A DNA stretch of 64,000 nucleotides from an uncultured Eubacteriales bacterium. GTDB lineage: Bacteria; Bacillota; Clostridia; Oscillospirales; Ruminococcaceae. Where the stretch lies: contig OMXI01000028.1 of the NCBI GenBank assembly GCA_900314975.1, positions 1 through 64,000 of the forward strand, written 5' to 3'. Shown here one piece after another: positions 16,065 to 24,884 of this stretch. Below the pieces are notes generated by a model. That model did no database searches and was not told where the DNA came from. It worked only from the letters and a program-made list of their open reading frames with translations. How positions within the stretch are numbered: position 1 is the first letter of the stretch; the number at the start of each line of letters is the position of its first letter. Both the position numbers and the translations under genes were made by a program.

Positions 16065-16988
16065 ATGGCTAAAAAACAAAAGAAAAGCGATGTGAAGAAA
16101 TCTCAATTAGCTAAAAACATTAAAGCTTTACGTGAAATGTTTGGTGAAACACAGCCAGGACTTGGGCAAAAACTTGGCTTTGAACAGCCTACTATTTCTA
16201 ATTACGAGCGTGATGAACGCACTCCTGATTTAAAATCACTAAAAATCATTGCCGATTACTTTGGTGTTACGGTATCTCAACTGATAAACAGTGACTTGTC
16301 ATGCAATTACAAAGTATCAATAGACTATCTTGCTTTTTTTAGAAATATTGACATTGTTTTTCCAACAGTATGTTCAGATAACGCACTACAAAACCCTTTA
16401 TTTAACAATTCATATCAATCGCATATGAGAATTCTTAGCAAGCTAAAATCTATTTCCATCGAAACACTAAATGATACTATTCAATATGACATAGTATATG
16501 ATATTCTTGATAAATACTTTGATGCATTTTATAAATTTGGAATAATTGATGCAGCTGTTAATTTTATATCCGTTCTATATTTAGTGCTTTATTTAGAAAA
16601 AAATGAAACAGCCATTGCCTCAAATCAAAATTTCGCCATTCTCAATCATGTAATCAATCAGCAGCCATCATTGAGTTCTTCCATCAAAAGAATACGCGCT
16701 GAATATGATTCAAATGAGTATAAGCTCTCCAGCTTTATTTACGATAAAGAAGCCATAAAAGAACTAAATGAAATGAAAACTGCCGCTAAAAAAACACATC
16801 CTGATTTAATAGAGTATTATCTTGCTGTTCCATATTTGTTTGGGTTTGTTAATAATGATCTTGAACAATCGTTCAACGAACAGATTGGAGCAGAAAAGCT
16901 CGAATCTCTTTCATGTGTTGAGAACACTTTTGCATCAAACTATTTAGAATACAATTTCAAGAGATTGTTCTCAAAACATGACAAATAA
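16065..16988 (+). CDS. XRE-family helix-turn-helix regulator
   Basis: 307 residues. After a basic N-terminus (MAKKQKKSDVKKS) the HTH spans about 14-70: LAKNIKALREMFGETQPGLGQKLGFEQPTISNYERDERTPD. The remaining ~235 residues are helical, with no domain I recognise; they may sense a ligand or mediate oligomerisation. AAAGGTGG lies upstream of ATG 16065. Its promoter shares sequence with that of the dynamin-HerA operon 9 kb away, so it may control both. AT content is higher than in the neighbouring genes. Confidence 0.85.
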   Translation: MAKKQKKSDVKKSQLAKNIKALREMFGETQPGLGQKLGFEQPTISNYERDERTPDLKSLKIIADYFGVTVSQLINSDLSCNYKVSIDYLAFFRNIDIVFPTVCSDNALQNPLFNNSYQSHMRILSKLKSISIETLNDTIQYDIVYDILDKYFDAFYKFGIIDAAVNFISVLYLVLYLEKNETAIASNQNFAILNHVINQQPSLSSSIKRIRAEYDSNEYKLSSFIYDKEAIKELNEMKTAAKKTHPDLIEYYLAVPYLFGFVNNDLEQSFNEQIGAEKLESLSCVENTFASNYLEYNFKRLFSKHDK

Positions 16989-17049
16989 AATATCACATTT
17001 CGTGATATTCCTTAATTATCACAGAATGCTATTTTACTTTTCAAATACG

Positions 17050-17103
17050 CAATGCTATACTAAACTTAAAGGAATTCCTTTATGATTAGTATGGCATTTT
17101 TAT
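17050..17103 (+). terminator. Terminator of the XRE gene
   Basis: Long imperfect hairpin (ATGCTATACTAA...TTAGTATGGCAT with an inner AAAGGAATTCCTTT) ending in TTTTTATTT. A second small hairpin (AATATCAC...GTGATATT) lies just after the stop at 16988. Confidence 0.65.
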
Positions 17104-17168
17104 TTGTGTGCACAAGTAGGAATGCCGCTATATGTCAAAGAGTTAAAGGTGTTAAAAGGAGGAGTCAG

Positions 17169-18206
17169 ATGAACAATACAGAGAGAGCAAACGAGATAAT
17201 GTCGCAGATCACAGCATTCAGCAAAGAGACCTACACCAAGGCGGAGTTCTTACCGGAGCTTCTTAAACTGCAGAAAGAGATCGTAGAACTAACATTCAAT
17301 TCCGAGCACGCTGAAAAAGGTAATCTGAGACTGTGGGATGTAGTTGAGCATATGAAAAAGCTCAACGATGAGCGCAACGGTGCTGCGGACAAGCTGCTTG
17401 AAAGCTTTGTCCAGAGCAGCAAATCTGTGGGCAATAAAATTGCGGCTGAGATCTCAGGTAAATACGGCGAGCAAAAGGTTTTTCGGGCATTGGAGAATCT
17501 TGGCTGCGAGAATGCTGTGCTTAGAAATGTTGAGCTTGAATTTGACGGAAAGCGCACGGAGATAGACGCTATCGTTTTTACCAACAAGGCTATATTCATT
17601 GTTGAGATCAAAAATAGCAAGAAGAATATTTTTATTGATGAGCAAGGCGGTTTCTACAGGATAGGCAATTGTATGCATTACGATGGCAATATCGCCGAAA
17701 AGATGGACGAGCGTGAACATCTGCTGAGAATTGCTTTAGAGAGAGCCGGTGTTGAACGTCCTAAGATATTTAAGGTTATAACCTTCACCAATCCTTATAT
17801 TGATGTCGAATGCAAATACCACTACATAAAACCTTGTGGGTACAACTATCTTCCGACATTCATAGAAAAGTTTACGAGCAACCAGTATTTTTCGTATGAG
17901 AGCATCTGCACGATGATGGCAGCGGTAAACGAGATGAAATGCGCCGATTCGTATCAGATGCCTGTTGATATGAACGAGTACAAAGCTACCTATGCTAATC
18001 TTGTAGCAACTTTGGAAACAGCTGAAGAACCGGAGATCAAAGCGACAAATCCCATTGAAGCAGCACCTCCTGCGCAAGCCGATAATCAACAGAAAAGCGT
18101 GGGTAAGTTTATTCTCGACATACTAGGTAAAGGTGCTTCAGTAGCAAGCATCGGGTTCACCTTATTCAGTATTGCCAGCTTCGGTATCGGTAAGCTAAAG
18201 AAATAG
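17169..18206 (+). CDS. NERD-domain protein with C-terminal membrane helix
   Basis: 345 residues from ATG 17169 (AAAGGAGGAGTCAG upstream). A helical N-terminal part is followed by a NERD (nuclease-related) domain at about 95-215: GEKY-like GEQKVFRALENLG, EIDAIVFTNKAIFIVEIKNSKK with the D...E-x-K pattern of this nuclease-like fold. The C-terminus has a hydrophobic segment (SVASIGFTLFSIASFGIG). NERD proteins are thought to act on DNA or RNA; no activity is shown here. It precedes the kinase-linked module. Confidence 0.82.
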   Translation: MNNTERANEIMSQITAFSKETYTKAEFLPELLKLQKEIVELTFNSEHAEKGNLRLWDVVEHMKKLNDERNGAADKLLESFVQSSKSVGNKIAAEISGKYGEQKVFRALENLGCENAVLRNVELEFDGKRTEIDAIVFTNKAIFIVEIKNSKKNIFIDEQGGFYRIGNCMHYDGNIAEKMDEREHLLRIALERAGVERPKIFKVITFTNPYIDVECKYHYIKPCGYNYLPTFIEKFTSNQYFSYESICTMMAAVNEMKCADSYQMPVDMNEYKATYANLVATLETAEEPEIKATNPIEAAPPAQADNQQKSVGKFILDILGKGASVASIGFTLFSIASFGIGKLKK

Positions 18207-18222
18207 CCTGTTCCCTAAATCG

Positions 18223-18262
18223 GAATCCATTTTTATAATGGCTGATTAGGGTATGTTATATT
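18223..18262 (+). promoter_or_regulatory. Conserved promoter, copy A (15-mer + 19 nt + -10)
   Basis: GAATCCATTTTTATA at 18223-18237, exactly 19 nt, then TATATT at 18257-18262. The same arrangement occurs at 20971 and 23824. There is no standard -35 at 17 nt, so an activator or special sigma factor probably reads the 15-mer. Confidence 0.75.
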
Positions 18263-18313
18263 ATTATCAAACAAGCAAACAACGTAAATCGTATCTATGA
18301 AAGGAGAGTTTTT

Positions 18314-18775
18314 ATGTCTTGGGATTATGCAGATATGTCTAAACAAATAAGCGAAGCCGGAGGACCACAAGCGTTCGTTGACCAAAAAGAAGAAAAAGGT
18401 CGTCAAAAAGGCAGAGATGAAATGAAACCAGTGGTTATTATAACTAGTATTGTCAGCCTCATAGTCGGAGCAGCCGCTCCGAAGGTTTACCACTTTTTTA
18501 AAGGCAAAAGAGCCGCGATACAAACTGAAAGCGGAAACGCTAAAACAGAGCTTATCAACGGTATTGAAGATTACGACAATACACTTAAAGATAATGAGCA
18601 AGCACTGACACAGGACGAGGAGGACGATGAGTATATGGATTACGATGAAGAAGTATTTGATGATGCACAAGCTATCAGCGTTGATGAAGCCGCACTGATC
18701 TGGGCATCTAACGGCAAAGACGAGGACTATACATATGGTTACTCTGAAGATGAGCTTGAACAAGCTTTGAAATAA
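18314..18775 (+). CDS. Hypothetical acidic single-pass membrane protein
   Basis: 153 residues; AAGGAGAG precedes ATG 18314. The N-terminus is charged (VDQKEEKGRQKGRDEMK), with one membrane helix at about 38-58 (PVVIITSIVSLIVGAAAPKVYHFF). The C-terminal half is very acidic (QDEEDDEYMDYDEEVFDD... EDEDYTYGYSEDELEQ). I do not recognise a family. It is the first gene after conserved promoter A, followed by the small protein at 18800 and a two-helix protein. It may be a membrane partner or substrate of the kinase at 21032, given the shared promoter type. Confidence 0.65.
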   Translation: MSWDYADMSKQISEAGGPQAFVDQKEEKGRQKGRDEMKPVVIITSIVSLIVGAAAPKVYHFFKGKRAAIQTESGNAKTELINGIEDYDNTLKDNEQALTQDEEDDEYMDYDEEVFDDAQAISVDEAALIWASNGKDEDYTYGYSEDELEQALK

Positions 18776-18799
18776 CACATAAACAAGGAGAGGATAAAC

Positions 18800-19129
18800 A
18801 TGAATATAACGAACGAAGAAAAGAACCTGCTTGCTAAGCTCGCAAGCGGCGCACTCGATGGCGTGGTTGGCGAAGAAACGCCCTGTGCGGAATATAAGGG
18901 AACCTACTGCGGAAAGTTTATAAAGGACGGTGAACCCGTAGAATATTGTCAGGCAAAGCCTTCACGTCCAATCGATAAGGGTATCGGACGATTTGACTGC
19001 AAGCGCTCGCAGAAAGTATATAACACCGATGAGTATAAGCTGGAATTTCTGCGTGAATATGGCTGGCTTATGGGTGACGAAGATGTACGCAAATACAGTG
19101 CGAAGTTTAAGTCCGAAAAAAGATCATAA
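18800..19129 (+). CDS. Hypothetical small protein, paralogue of 24885
   Basis: 109 residues, AAGGAGAGG upstream. The N-terminus EEKNLLAKLASGALDGVVGEE and the core YCGKFIKDGEPV match the frameshifted copy at 24885. The C-terminal segment (YGWLMGDEDVRKYSAKFK) is preserved there in another frame. It has no signal or membrane helix and is not a known family to me. It ends transcription unit A as its paralogue ends unit C, so the family belongs to this module. Confidence 0.65.
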   Translation: MNITNEEKNLLAKLASGALDGVVGEETPCAEYKGTYCGKFIKDGEPVEYCQAKPSRPIDKGIGRFDCKRSQKVYNTDEYKLEFLREYGWLMGDEDVRKYSAKFKSEKRS

Positions 19130-19153
19130 GATAACAGGATATCAGGTGATATA

Positions 19154-19498
19154 ATGGACAGGCTTATTCCTACGGTTATCGGAACAACAGTTATGGTCTG
19201 CATATTGAAATACATCACTATTTCAATAAGTCCCGAGGGAGAATACCAATTGAACAGGGCTCTTTCAATGCTCGGCGTGGGCGGAATGATCCTGCTTTTC
19301 GTGATCCTGTTCATCGTGTATGCTCTCACAAGAGACATAGTCGAGAGGTGCTATATCCACAGAGTACATAGGATGCTTGACAAAGGTGTTTCTCCCGAGC
19401 TGGTGGTCAGCGCCGTTAAGTCACACCACTTGTCGATCTTGATGAAGGTGATCCTGCTTGATGAGATCGAGAAGTATGCAGGCTATAAGGTATGGTAG
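19154..19498 (+). CDS. Hypothetical two-helix membrane protein
   Basis: 114 residues. Helix 1 at about 3-22 and helix 2 at about 38-60 (MLGVGGMILLFVILFIVYALT), followed by a cytoplasmic-type tail (RDIVERCYIHRVHRMLDKG...). The RBS is modest (TCAGGTGATATA before ATG). It begins 24 bp after the small protein gene and is probably the last gene of unit A. No recognised family. Confidence 0.55.
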   Translation: MDRLIPTVIGTTVMVCILKYITISISPEGEYQLNRALSMLGVGGMILLFVILFIVYALTRDIVERCYIHRVHRMLDKGVSPELVVSAVKSHHLSILMKVILLDEIEKYAGYKVW

Positions 19499-19566
19499 GT
19501 CGGTGCTCATGCACTACTACATTATAAAAATATATGTCCCGCTATACAGACCAAACATCAGGGGCT

Positions 19567-19635
19567 GCTGACCTTTGTTCTGCTTGGCAGCAAATGACCC
19601 GGCACCTTGATTGGTGCCGGGGTTTGTTCTTTATA
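19567..19635 (+). terminator. Second copy of the repeated terminator
   Basis: Near-identical to 15607-15675 (hairpin CCCGGCACC...GGTGCCGGG then TTTG). It probably terminates unit A. Confidence 0.7.
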
Positions 19636-19730
19636 ATATTGATTGTAAACTTGCGCATTATCCCATTTTACACAATATGCAAACCTGCGCATTCAGGAAA
19701 ACATATATGCAAAAAGGCTCATGAACAATC

Positions 19731-19755
19731 AACTGTTCGGGAATTCCGAACAGTT
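19731..19755. repeat. 25-bp palindrome also found inside the RhuM gene
   Basis: Arms AACTGTTCGG and CCGAACAGTT around GAATT. The same sequence with centre AAATT lies in the coding region of the RhuM-family gene (56970-56994), where it encodes TVRKFRTVQ. Here it is intergenic and followed by a normal promoter. Confidence 0.75.
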
Positions 19756-19776
19756 CAAAAGACTGCCGCCTGCATC

Positions 19777-19805
19777 TTGAAAAGCAGTTTGATTTGTAGT
19801 ATAAT
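19777..19805 (+). promoter_or_regulatory. Promoter of the 19842 gene
   Basis: TTGAAA (19777-19782), 17-nt spacer, TATAAT (19800-19805), 36 nt before the start codon. Confidence 0.7.
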
Positions 19806-19841
19806 ACTGTCAAAAGAATGAAGCGGAGGTTGAGTGCGATG

Positions 19842-20972
19842 AATGATAACAACGAGCTGCCCAGGGACGACAGCACGCAGTACATATACGACGAGATGAT
19901 CCTCGATAATCCTGTGTTGAATCCGTCATCGCCAAGCGACCTTATCACCGGCATAAACAAGGCGCTTGAGCTTGACTCCCAGCCGATATTTTTGGAAGGA
20001 CTGGCAAAGCGCCTGTGTGAACTTGGAACGATTTGCACAAAAGACGACAAACAGATAATGCTTGCCGAGGTAAAGCGCAGATTCAAGCAGCTGCTGGGCA
20101 AGAGCTGTCCGAAAGCGGTGACCAACTGGATAAAGGGCACTCCCCCGGGCGTGACCAACCGCTGCAACCAATACGACCTTTGCTATGCGCTTGAAATGAA
20201 CGAACAGCAGGTGCATATTTTCTTTGAGAAGTATTATCTGTCTATCCCGTTCAATGTGAAAAGCCGTATTGATGCGGTTTATTTCTATTGCTTTGTTCAC
20301 CAAAAGCCGTACTCGGCAGTCACGAAAATGCTTGAAGCTTCAAGCGGATTCGTACCGCAGGAGAACGCTCACACCCATACCTCGCAGATAGCACGGACTA
20401 TCCGTGAGACAGACGATGACGACAAATTCATAGAGTATCTTTCCGCACACTGCTACAACAACGAGCAGCAGTTTCAGATGGCGAGAGAACTCATAAACAA
20501 TGACATCGACGAGATCAAGAAAATTGTGCTCGCAAAGGATCACACAAACAGTATCCGCAAGGGCAGAGAGAACAGCAGCGTAATTGACGAACTTCTCGGG
20601 TATAGATATCAGTCACCTGACAGAAAAGGGCTGAGCAGAAAACTGCCGAAAAGATTTACCGAGTCGCTAATCAACGACGTAACTCTCGGGAAAATAATAA
20701 ACGGTGAAAAGGCTACTTATGAAACGCTGCGCAAGGCGCTTATGCTGTGTCGGTTCTACCGCTTTTACACCGAAGAGCCGAACACAGATAAAAACTCTAT
20801 TTTCAATAATCTGTGCGACTTTTACGATGAGCTGAACAATCGGCTGATACAATGTGGATTTGCAAGGCTGTATGTGCGTCACCCGTTCGACTGCCTGCTG
20901 CTTTACTGTGCAAATTCCGATAATCCGATAGTTACGATGAACACACTCAACGAATACGGAAACGAGGAGTGA
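19842..20972 (+). CDS. Hypothetical protein upstream of the kinase gene (possible regulator)
   Basis: 376 residues from ATG 19842; GGAGG lies 9 nt before it. No membrane segment. A region near residues 75-130 (LAEVKRRFKQLLGKSCPKAVTNWIKGTPPGVTNRCNQYDLCYALEMNEQQVHIFFEKYY) could be a HTH of the XRE type with an unusual loop; a similar pattern recurs near residues 280-320. The rest is helical. Its own promoter is standard, unlike the flanking conserved promoters, so it is a plausible controller of them. The conserved promoter B overlaps its stop codon. I do not recognise a family. Confidence 0.6.
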   Translation, partial: NDNNELPRDDSTQYIYDEMILDNPVLNPSSPSDLITGINKALELDSQPIFLEGLAKRLCELGTICTKDDKQIMLAEVKRRFKQLLGKSCPKAVTNWIKGTPPGVTNRCNQYDLCYALEMNEQQVHIFFEKYYLSIPFNVKSRIDAVYFYCFVHQKPYSAVTKMLEASSGFVPQENAHTHTSQIARTIRETDDDDKFIEYLSAHCYNNEQQFQMARELINNDIDEIKKIVLAKDHTNSIRKGRENSSVIDELLGYRYQSPDRKGLSRKLPKRFTESLINDVTLGKIINGEKATYETLRKALMLCRFYRFYTEEPNTDKNSIFNNLCDFYDELNNRLIQCGFARLYVRHPFDCLLLYCANSDNPIVTMNTLNEYGNEE

Positions 20973-21010
20973 ATCCATTTTTATATCCCTGCAAAAAGAT
21001 GCTGTAAAAT
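20971..21010 (+). promoter_or_regulatory. Conserved promoter, copy B
   Basis: GAATCCATTTTTATA (20971-20985), 19 nt, TAAAAT (21005-21010), directly upstream of the kinase gene and overlapping the preceding TGA. Confidence 0.75.
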
Positions 21011-21031
21011 GTTCACAAGGAGGTCGATGCT

Positions 21032-23788
21032 ATGCTTGAAAAGGGACAAAAACTTAATATCGACAGCCGTGAATACACAGTGCTTGAACTGCTGGGGCAG
21101 GGTGCGAATACAAGGGCATATCTTGCGCTGTGCAGATGGGGCGGACTTGAAACAAGGTGTATCCTCAAAGAGTTTTCGCCGCAAAATGCAGACAGCTTTG
21201 AGCAAGGCAAGGCACGGTTTATCAGCGCAGGCAATATGCAAAACGAGATACGCCGGCACTGTGCGCTGACCAACCCCACTCCCCCTGTGAGCCGCATTTT
21301 TGAGGCAAACGGCACGGCTTACATCGACGTTGCCTGCTTTGGCGGAACGACCCTTGACAAGCTCTCTGACCTCAGCCTTTTGCAGTATATGCAGCTGTGC
21401 CTGACGATAACAAAGACGGTCGGATACTATCACAGCGAGGGTTTTCTCTGCCTTGACCTCAAACCCGAGAACATATTCGTTATGCAGAATACTCCCGACG
21501 ATACCGTAACACAGCTCGTTGAATTTATCGACTATGACAGCATAAAAAAGATAAGCGAGCTAAAAGAGCCGGGTATGTTTTCCTACACACGCTTATGGGC
21601 TGCACCCGAACAGCTCGATGCCTGCGGTGCATCAAAAATAGGCGTTCAGACGGACATCTTTACGCTGGGCGAGATAGTTTTCTTTTTGCTTTTTGGCAAG
21701 CACTCGACCGACAGCGAACACAGAGGATTTTCAAAATATCCGTTTGATAAATGCAAAAAAGAATACAAGCTGTTCACCGAGCGCCCCGAGGTGCAGAACC
21801 TTTTCACAAGGCTGTTCAGAGGAACTCTGCGCTCGTCACCGAGCAACAGGTTCAAAAGCACCGATGAGCTTGCAAAGCTGCTTGAAAAGCTGTGCGAGGT
21901 GCTTTGTGAAAAGGATTTTGTTGTACCGCATCTTCCACATATTTCGCCCAATTTTGTCGGGCGTGAAAGGGAGATGAAAGCGCTTTCGCAGCTGCTTGAT
22001 GAGCAGCACACGGTGTTTGTTTTCGGCGTGGGCGGTATCGGCAAAAGCACGATAGTGCGCAACTATATCCACCGCAAAAAGGCAGAGTACGATGTAATAG
22101 TTTACCTTGAATTTGACGGCGATATCAAGTCCACCTTTGCAAGCGATATGCAGCTTCAGATAAGCACTATGCGCAGGCTTGACGGCGAGAGCATCACCCA
22201 GTATTTCGAGCGCAAGCTGTCGCAGTTCAAGCGGATATGTGCGCAAAAGAAAGTGCTGTTCGTGGTGGACAACTACAATGCGCTGATAAGCAGGGAGCTG
22301 TCGTCTATCTGCGAATGCGGATATGACACGATCATCGTTTCACGCAGACAGCCGCCGATAAACAGCTTTGCTTACCTTGAAATTCTTTCTATCGCTGACG
22401 GCGAAGTGCTGATGCAGCTTATCTCGCTCAATCTCGGAAGGCGGATCGCCAAGGACGAGCGTGAGCATTTTGAAAAGATAATAACCTGTGTGTTTGCTCA
22501 CACGCTGGTTCTGGAGCTTATCGCACGGCAGATAGCTGTGGGAAAGCTTGATGCAAAAGGCGCCTGCGAGCTTATCCAGGACATCGGATTCACACGCTTT
22601 TCGGGTGAAAGGATCGAGAATTTCAAGGACGGCGAACAGGTCTATGACACCCTTTCGGGCATTGTTTCCGTGCTGTTTGATGCAGGCTCGATGAGCGATG
22701 ATGAAAAGAATATGCTCAAGATCCTGTCGCTTGCAGATGTGCGTGGGCTTGAAAGCGAGATGCTCTCGGATTTCTTTTCAAGCTATGCCTGCGACCTTGA
22801 TGGTGCGCTGTCGGCACTTGAAGAACAAGGCTGGATCTATTTTGACGACTCTGACAGCACTTACTACGTTCACCCTGTTATTGCGGAGGCGGCGCAGAAC
22901 TGGGAATGGGCTGACTCGTTTTCGGACGTTCGTGTAATGGACACATACAAGCTGCTTACGGATATATACGCAGGAATGGACGATGAGATACAGATAGAAC
23001 TTATCGTCAAGGACGCAGAGAGATTCAAGGACAAGCACCCTCGGCACTTTGTCAGGGCGATGTATCTTTCGCTGCTTGGCACCCTTTACGATGTACGCAT
23101 CGGCGGCAGGTATGATCCGATAGATGACGAGGAAGAACAGCAGCTTGAGGAGTTTGCAAATCTTCTGCTTGATGCGGTAGACGAGATGGAGCAGTCCACA
23201 GATGAACACAAAACAAAATATCTGATACAGATGTATCTCGGTGCGATAAGTGTGATAAGCCGCTGCTATCCCCAGTACAAACAAGAGGCTGCAAACCTTT
23301 TGCAAAAGGTATCAGATATGGTGCTCGATGCAAAATGTCAGAAGAATGACAAGGTCACCTGCTACTACTTTATGACTATGGCGTGGTTTTTCACCTTTGC
23401 AGAACCTGACTGGGATAATGCATACTATTTTGCATCCTGCGCATCACAGACAGCACAGGAATGTTTCGACTCCCCTCTTGAATTCATCGACAGCGTACTT
23501 ATCCCCTCGGCAGAGTGCTTTTGCAATCACAAGCATTATGACAAGTCGGTGGAAGCGCTTATGGGCGGCATCAAGATCTGCAAAGAATATCCCAATGTTT
23601 ATGCACATATTGACAAGCACGCACATTTGCTGAGCTGTTTGGCTGATGTGTATTTTGAGATGGGCGAATTCGACAAGTGCAGAGAGGTGATCGCCGAATT
23701 TGACGAGCTGACAGAGAAAAACAAAGATAATAAAATATTCAGGTTTATAAATCCATACTATCGGGAAACGCTTTTCCCCAATGACTGA
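21032..23788 (+). CDS. Ser/Thr protein kinase fused to STAND-type ATPase and helical repeats
   Basis: 918 residues; AAGGAGG upstream. A protein kinase domain spans about 12-290: Gly loop LGQGANTRAY, Lys in CILKEF, catalytic loop LCLDLKPENIF (HRD-like Asp and Asn kept), DYD in place of DFG, and an APEQLDA segment. An NTPase of NB-ARC/AAA type follows: Walker A GVGGIGKST near 332-340 and Walker B VLFVVDNYNA near 408-416, then a winged-helix-like part. The last ~250 residues are TPR-like helices. Kinase-STAND fusions fit signalling or abortive-infection proteins that sense a trigger through the repeats. Function here is inference. It is transcribed alone from conserved promoter B. Confidence 0.85.
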   Translation: MLEKGQKLNIDSREYTVLELLGQGANTRAYLALCRWGGLETRCILKEFSPQNADSFEQGKARFISAGNMQNEIRRHCALTNPTPPVSRIFEANGTAYIDVACFGGTTLDKLSDLSLLQYMQLCLTITKTVGYYHSEGFLCLDLKPENIFVMQNTPDDTVTQLVEFIDYDSIKKISELKEPGMFSYTRLWAAPEQLDACGASKIGVQTDIFTLGEIVFFLLFGKHSTDSEHRGFSKYPFDKCKKEYKLFTERPEVQNLFTRLFRGTLRSSPSNRFKSTDELAKLLEKLCEVLCEKDFVVPHLPHISPNFVGREREMKALSQLLDEQHTVFVFGVGGIGKSTIVRNYIHRKKAEYDVIVYLEFDGDIKSTFASDMQLQISTMRRLDGESITQYFERKLSQFKRICAQKKVLFVVDNYNALISRELSSICECGYDTIIVSRRQPPINSFAYLEILSIADGEVLMQLISLNLGRRIAKDEREHFEKIITCVFAHTLVLELIARQIAVGKLDAKGACELIQDIGFTRFSGERIENFKDGEQVYDTLSGIVSVLFDAGSMSDDEKNMLKILSLADVRGLESEMLSDFFSSYACDLDGALSALEEQGWIYFDDSDSTYYVHPVIAEAAQNWEWADSFSDVRVMDTYKLLTDIYAGMDDEIQIELIVKDAERFKDKHPRHFVRAMYLSLLGTLYDVRIGGRYDPIDDEEEQQLEEFANLLLDAVDEMEQSTDEHKTKYLIQMYLGAISVISRCYPQYKQEAANLLQKVSDMVLDAKCQKNDKVTCYYFMTMAWFFTFAEPDWDNAYYFASCASQTAQECFDSPLEFIDSVLIPSAECFCNHKHYDKSVEALMGGIKICKEYPNVYAHIDKHAHLLSCLADVYFEMGEFDKCREVIAEFDELTEKNKDNKIFRFINPYYRETLFPND

Positions 23789-23823
23789 CAGCAGGTTCGC
23801 AAAGAGCCTGCTGTTTTCTTTTG

Positions 23824-23863
23824 GAATCCATTTTTATATTGCGGGTTTGGGGTGTGGTATACT
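23824..23863 (+). promoter_or_regulatory. Conserved promoter, copy C
   Basis: GAATCCATTTTTATA (23824-23838), 19 nt, TATACT (23858-23863), upstream of the lipoprotein gene. Confidence 0.75.
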
Positions 23864-23911
23864 GGTTTCAGGACAAAAAACACTATAACTACCAAACAGG
23901 AGGTAAGAAAC

Positions 23912-24853
23912 ATGAAAAAGAGATTATTAACAATGCTGTTGGCGGCAATTATGACTGTCAGCTTTGCAGGGTGCAGCGAATCAACTAACAATGAAACAGA
24001 TTTAGCTGAAGATGTTTCTTCAACTGCAGAGATAACTACAGAAAACACAGAGTCGATAGCAAGCAAAGATGTTGATACATTCAACAAAAAAGAAAAAATA
24101 TGTGATGTAGAATACTGTGTCCCTGATTACGCAAACGAGATCAAAACGAGCTATGAATCAGAATACAGGGGCTGGAGAACGAACTTGATTGAACTATCCG
24201 CTAGAGAGATTAAGAACACTAATATATCTGTGCACAATGACGAGTACATTAATCAGAATAAGAAAGTTTATGAATGGGAAAACATTAAAAAAACCTATAT
24301 TGATAATTGCGAAGCATTATATTTTGAGGGATATGATATTATTAATGAGCATAAGGGAATATTTACGGCTAGTGTCCAAATAAATGCACCAAATGGTATT
24401 GTAGAGTTTAATATTACTACTTTTTCAATAGATAATACTCGAGCACAGTACAACGAATTTATAAAACACGTTACGATAAATAATAAAACCACAACACCAT
24501 CAGCCAAAGATGCATTCAACGAAAAATACGGTAAGCTCCCGACCTGGAAAGATGTAAAATACGATCCGATCTCGTATATTGGCAAGAATTTTATCATTAC
24601 CGATGCAACATGTGAAATAGACGATTATTACAATTATGATTACAGAGGCACGGAAGAAAAGTATTTTGTCTTTTCAGCACAGCCTCCAGGAGCTTACATA
24701 TCAGACAGGCTGTATATCTATGCAGACCGAACAAAGTTTGACTGGCTGTTCCAGGCACTTAAGGAGAAAAGGCTCAAAGGAAGCATAGTTGTAAAAGCAG
24801 AATTTAAAGACTCAACCAAGCAAGGAATGGCGACACTGGTAGATACAGAATAA
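23912..24853 (+). CDS. Hypothetical lipoprotein
   Basis: 313 residues from ATG 23912 (AGGAGGTAAGAAAC). Signal peptide with lipobox (LLAAIMTVSFAGCSES), an acidic Ser/Thr-rich linker, then two alpha/beta-looking parts. The C-terminal part (about 205-310; WKDVKYDPISYIGKNFIITDATCEID...) resembles an OB-type fold with a YIG-K-x-F start, as in some secreted tRNA_anti-like domains; this is tentative. It is anchored outside the cell and transcribed from conserved promoter C with the small paralogue at 24885. It may be the extracytoplasmic arm of the kinase module. Confidence 0.75.
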   Translation: MKKRLLTMLLAAIMTVSFAGCSESTNNETDLAEDVSSTAEITTENTESIASKDVDTFNKKEKICDVEYCVPDYANEIKTSYESEYRGWRTNLIELSAREIKNTNISVHNDEYINQNKKVYEWENIKKTYIDNCEALYFEGYDIINEHKGIFTASVQINAPNGIVEFNITTFSIDNTRAQYNEFIKHVTINNKTTTPSAKDAFNEKYGKLPTWKDVKYDPISYIGKNFIITDATCEIDDYYNYDYRGTEEKYFVFSAQPPGAYISDRLYIYADRTKFDWLFQALKEKRLKGSIVVKAEFKDSTKQGMATLVDTE

Positions 24854-24884
24854 CCGGATATAAATACGAAAGGAGCTTATCAAT

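Larger units (their letters stand above)
19499..19841. other. Gene-free stretch with repeat, palindrome and promoter
   Basis: Contains the second copy of the yjdF-type terminator repeat (19567-19635), a palindrome with AACTGTTCGG arms (19731-19755) and the promoter of the next gene (19777-19805). No gene is seen. Confidence 0.65.
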
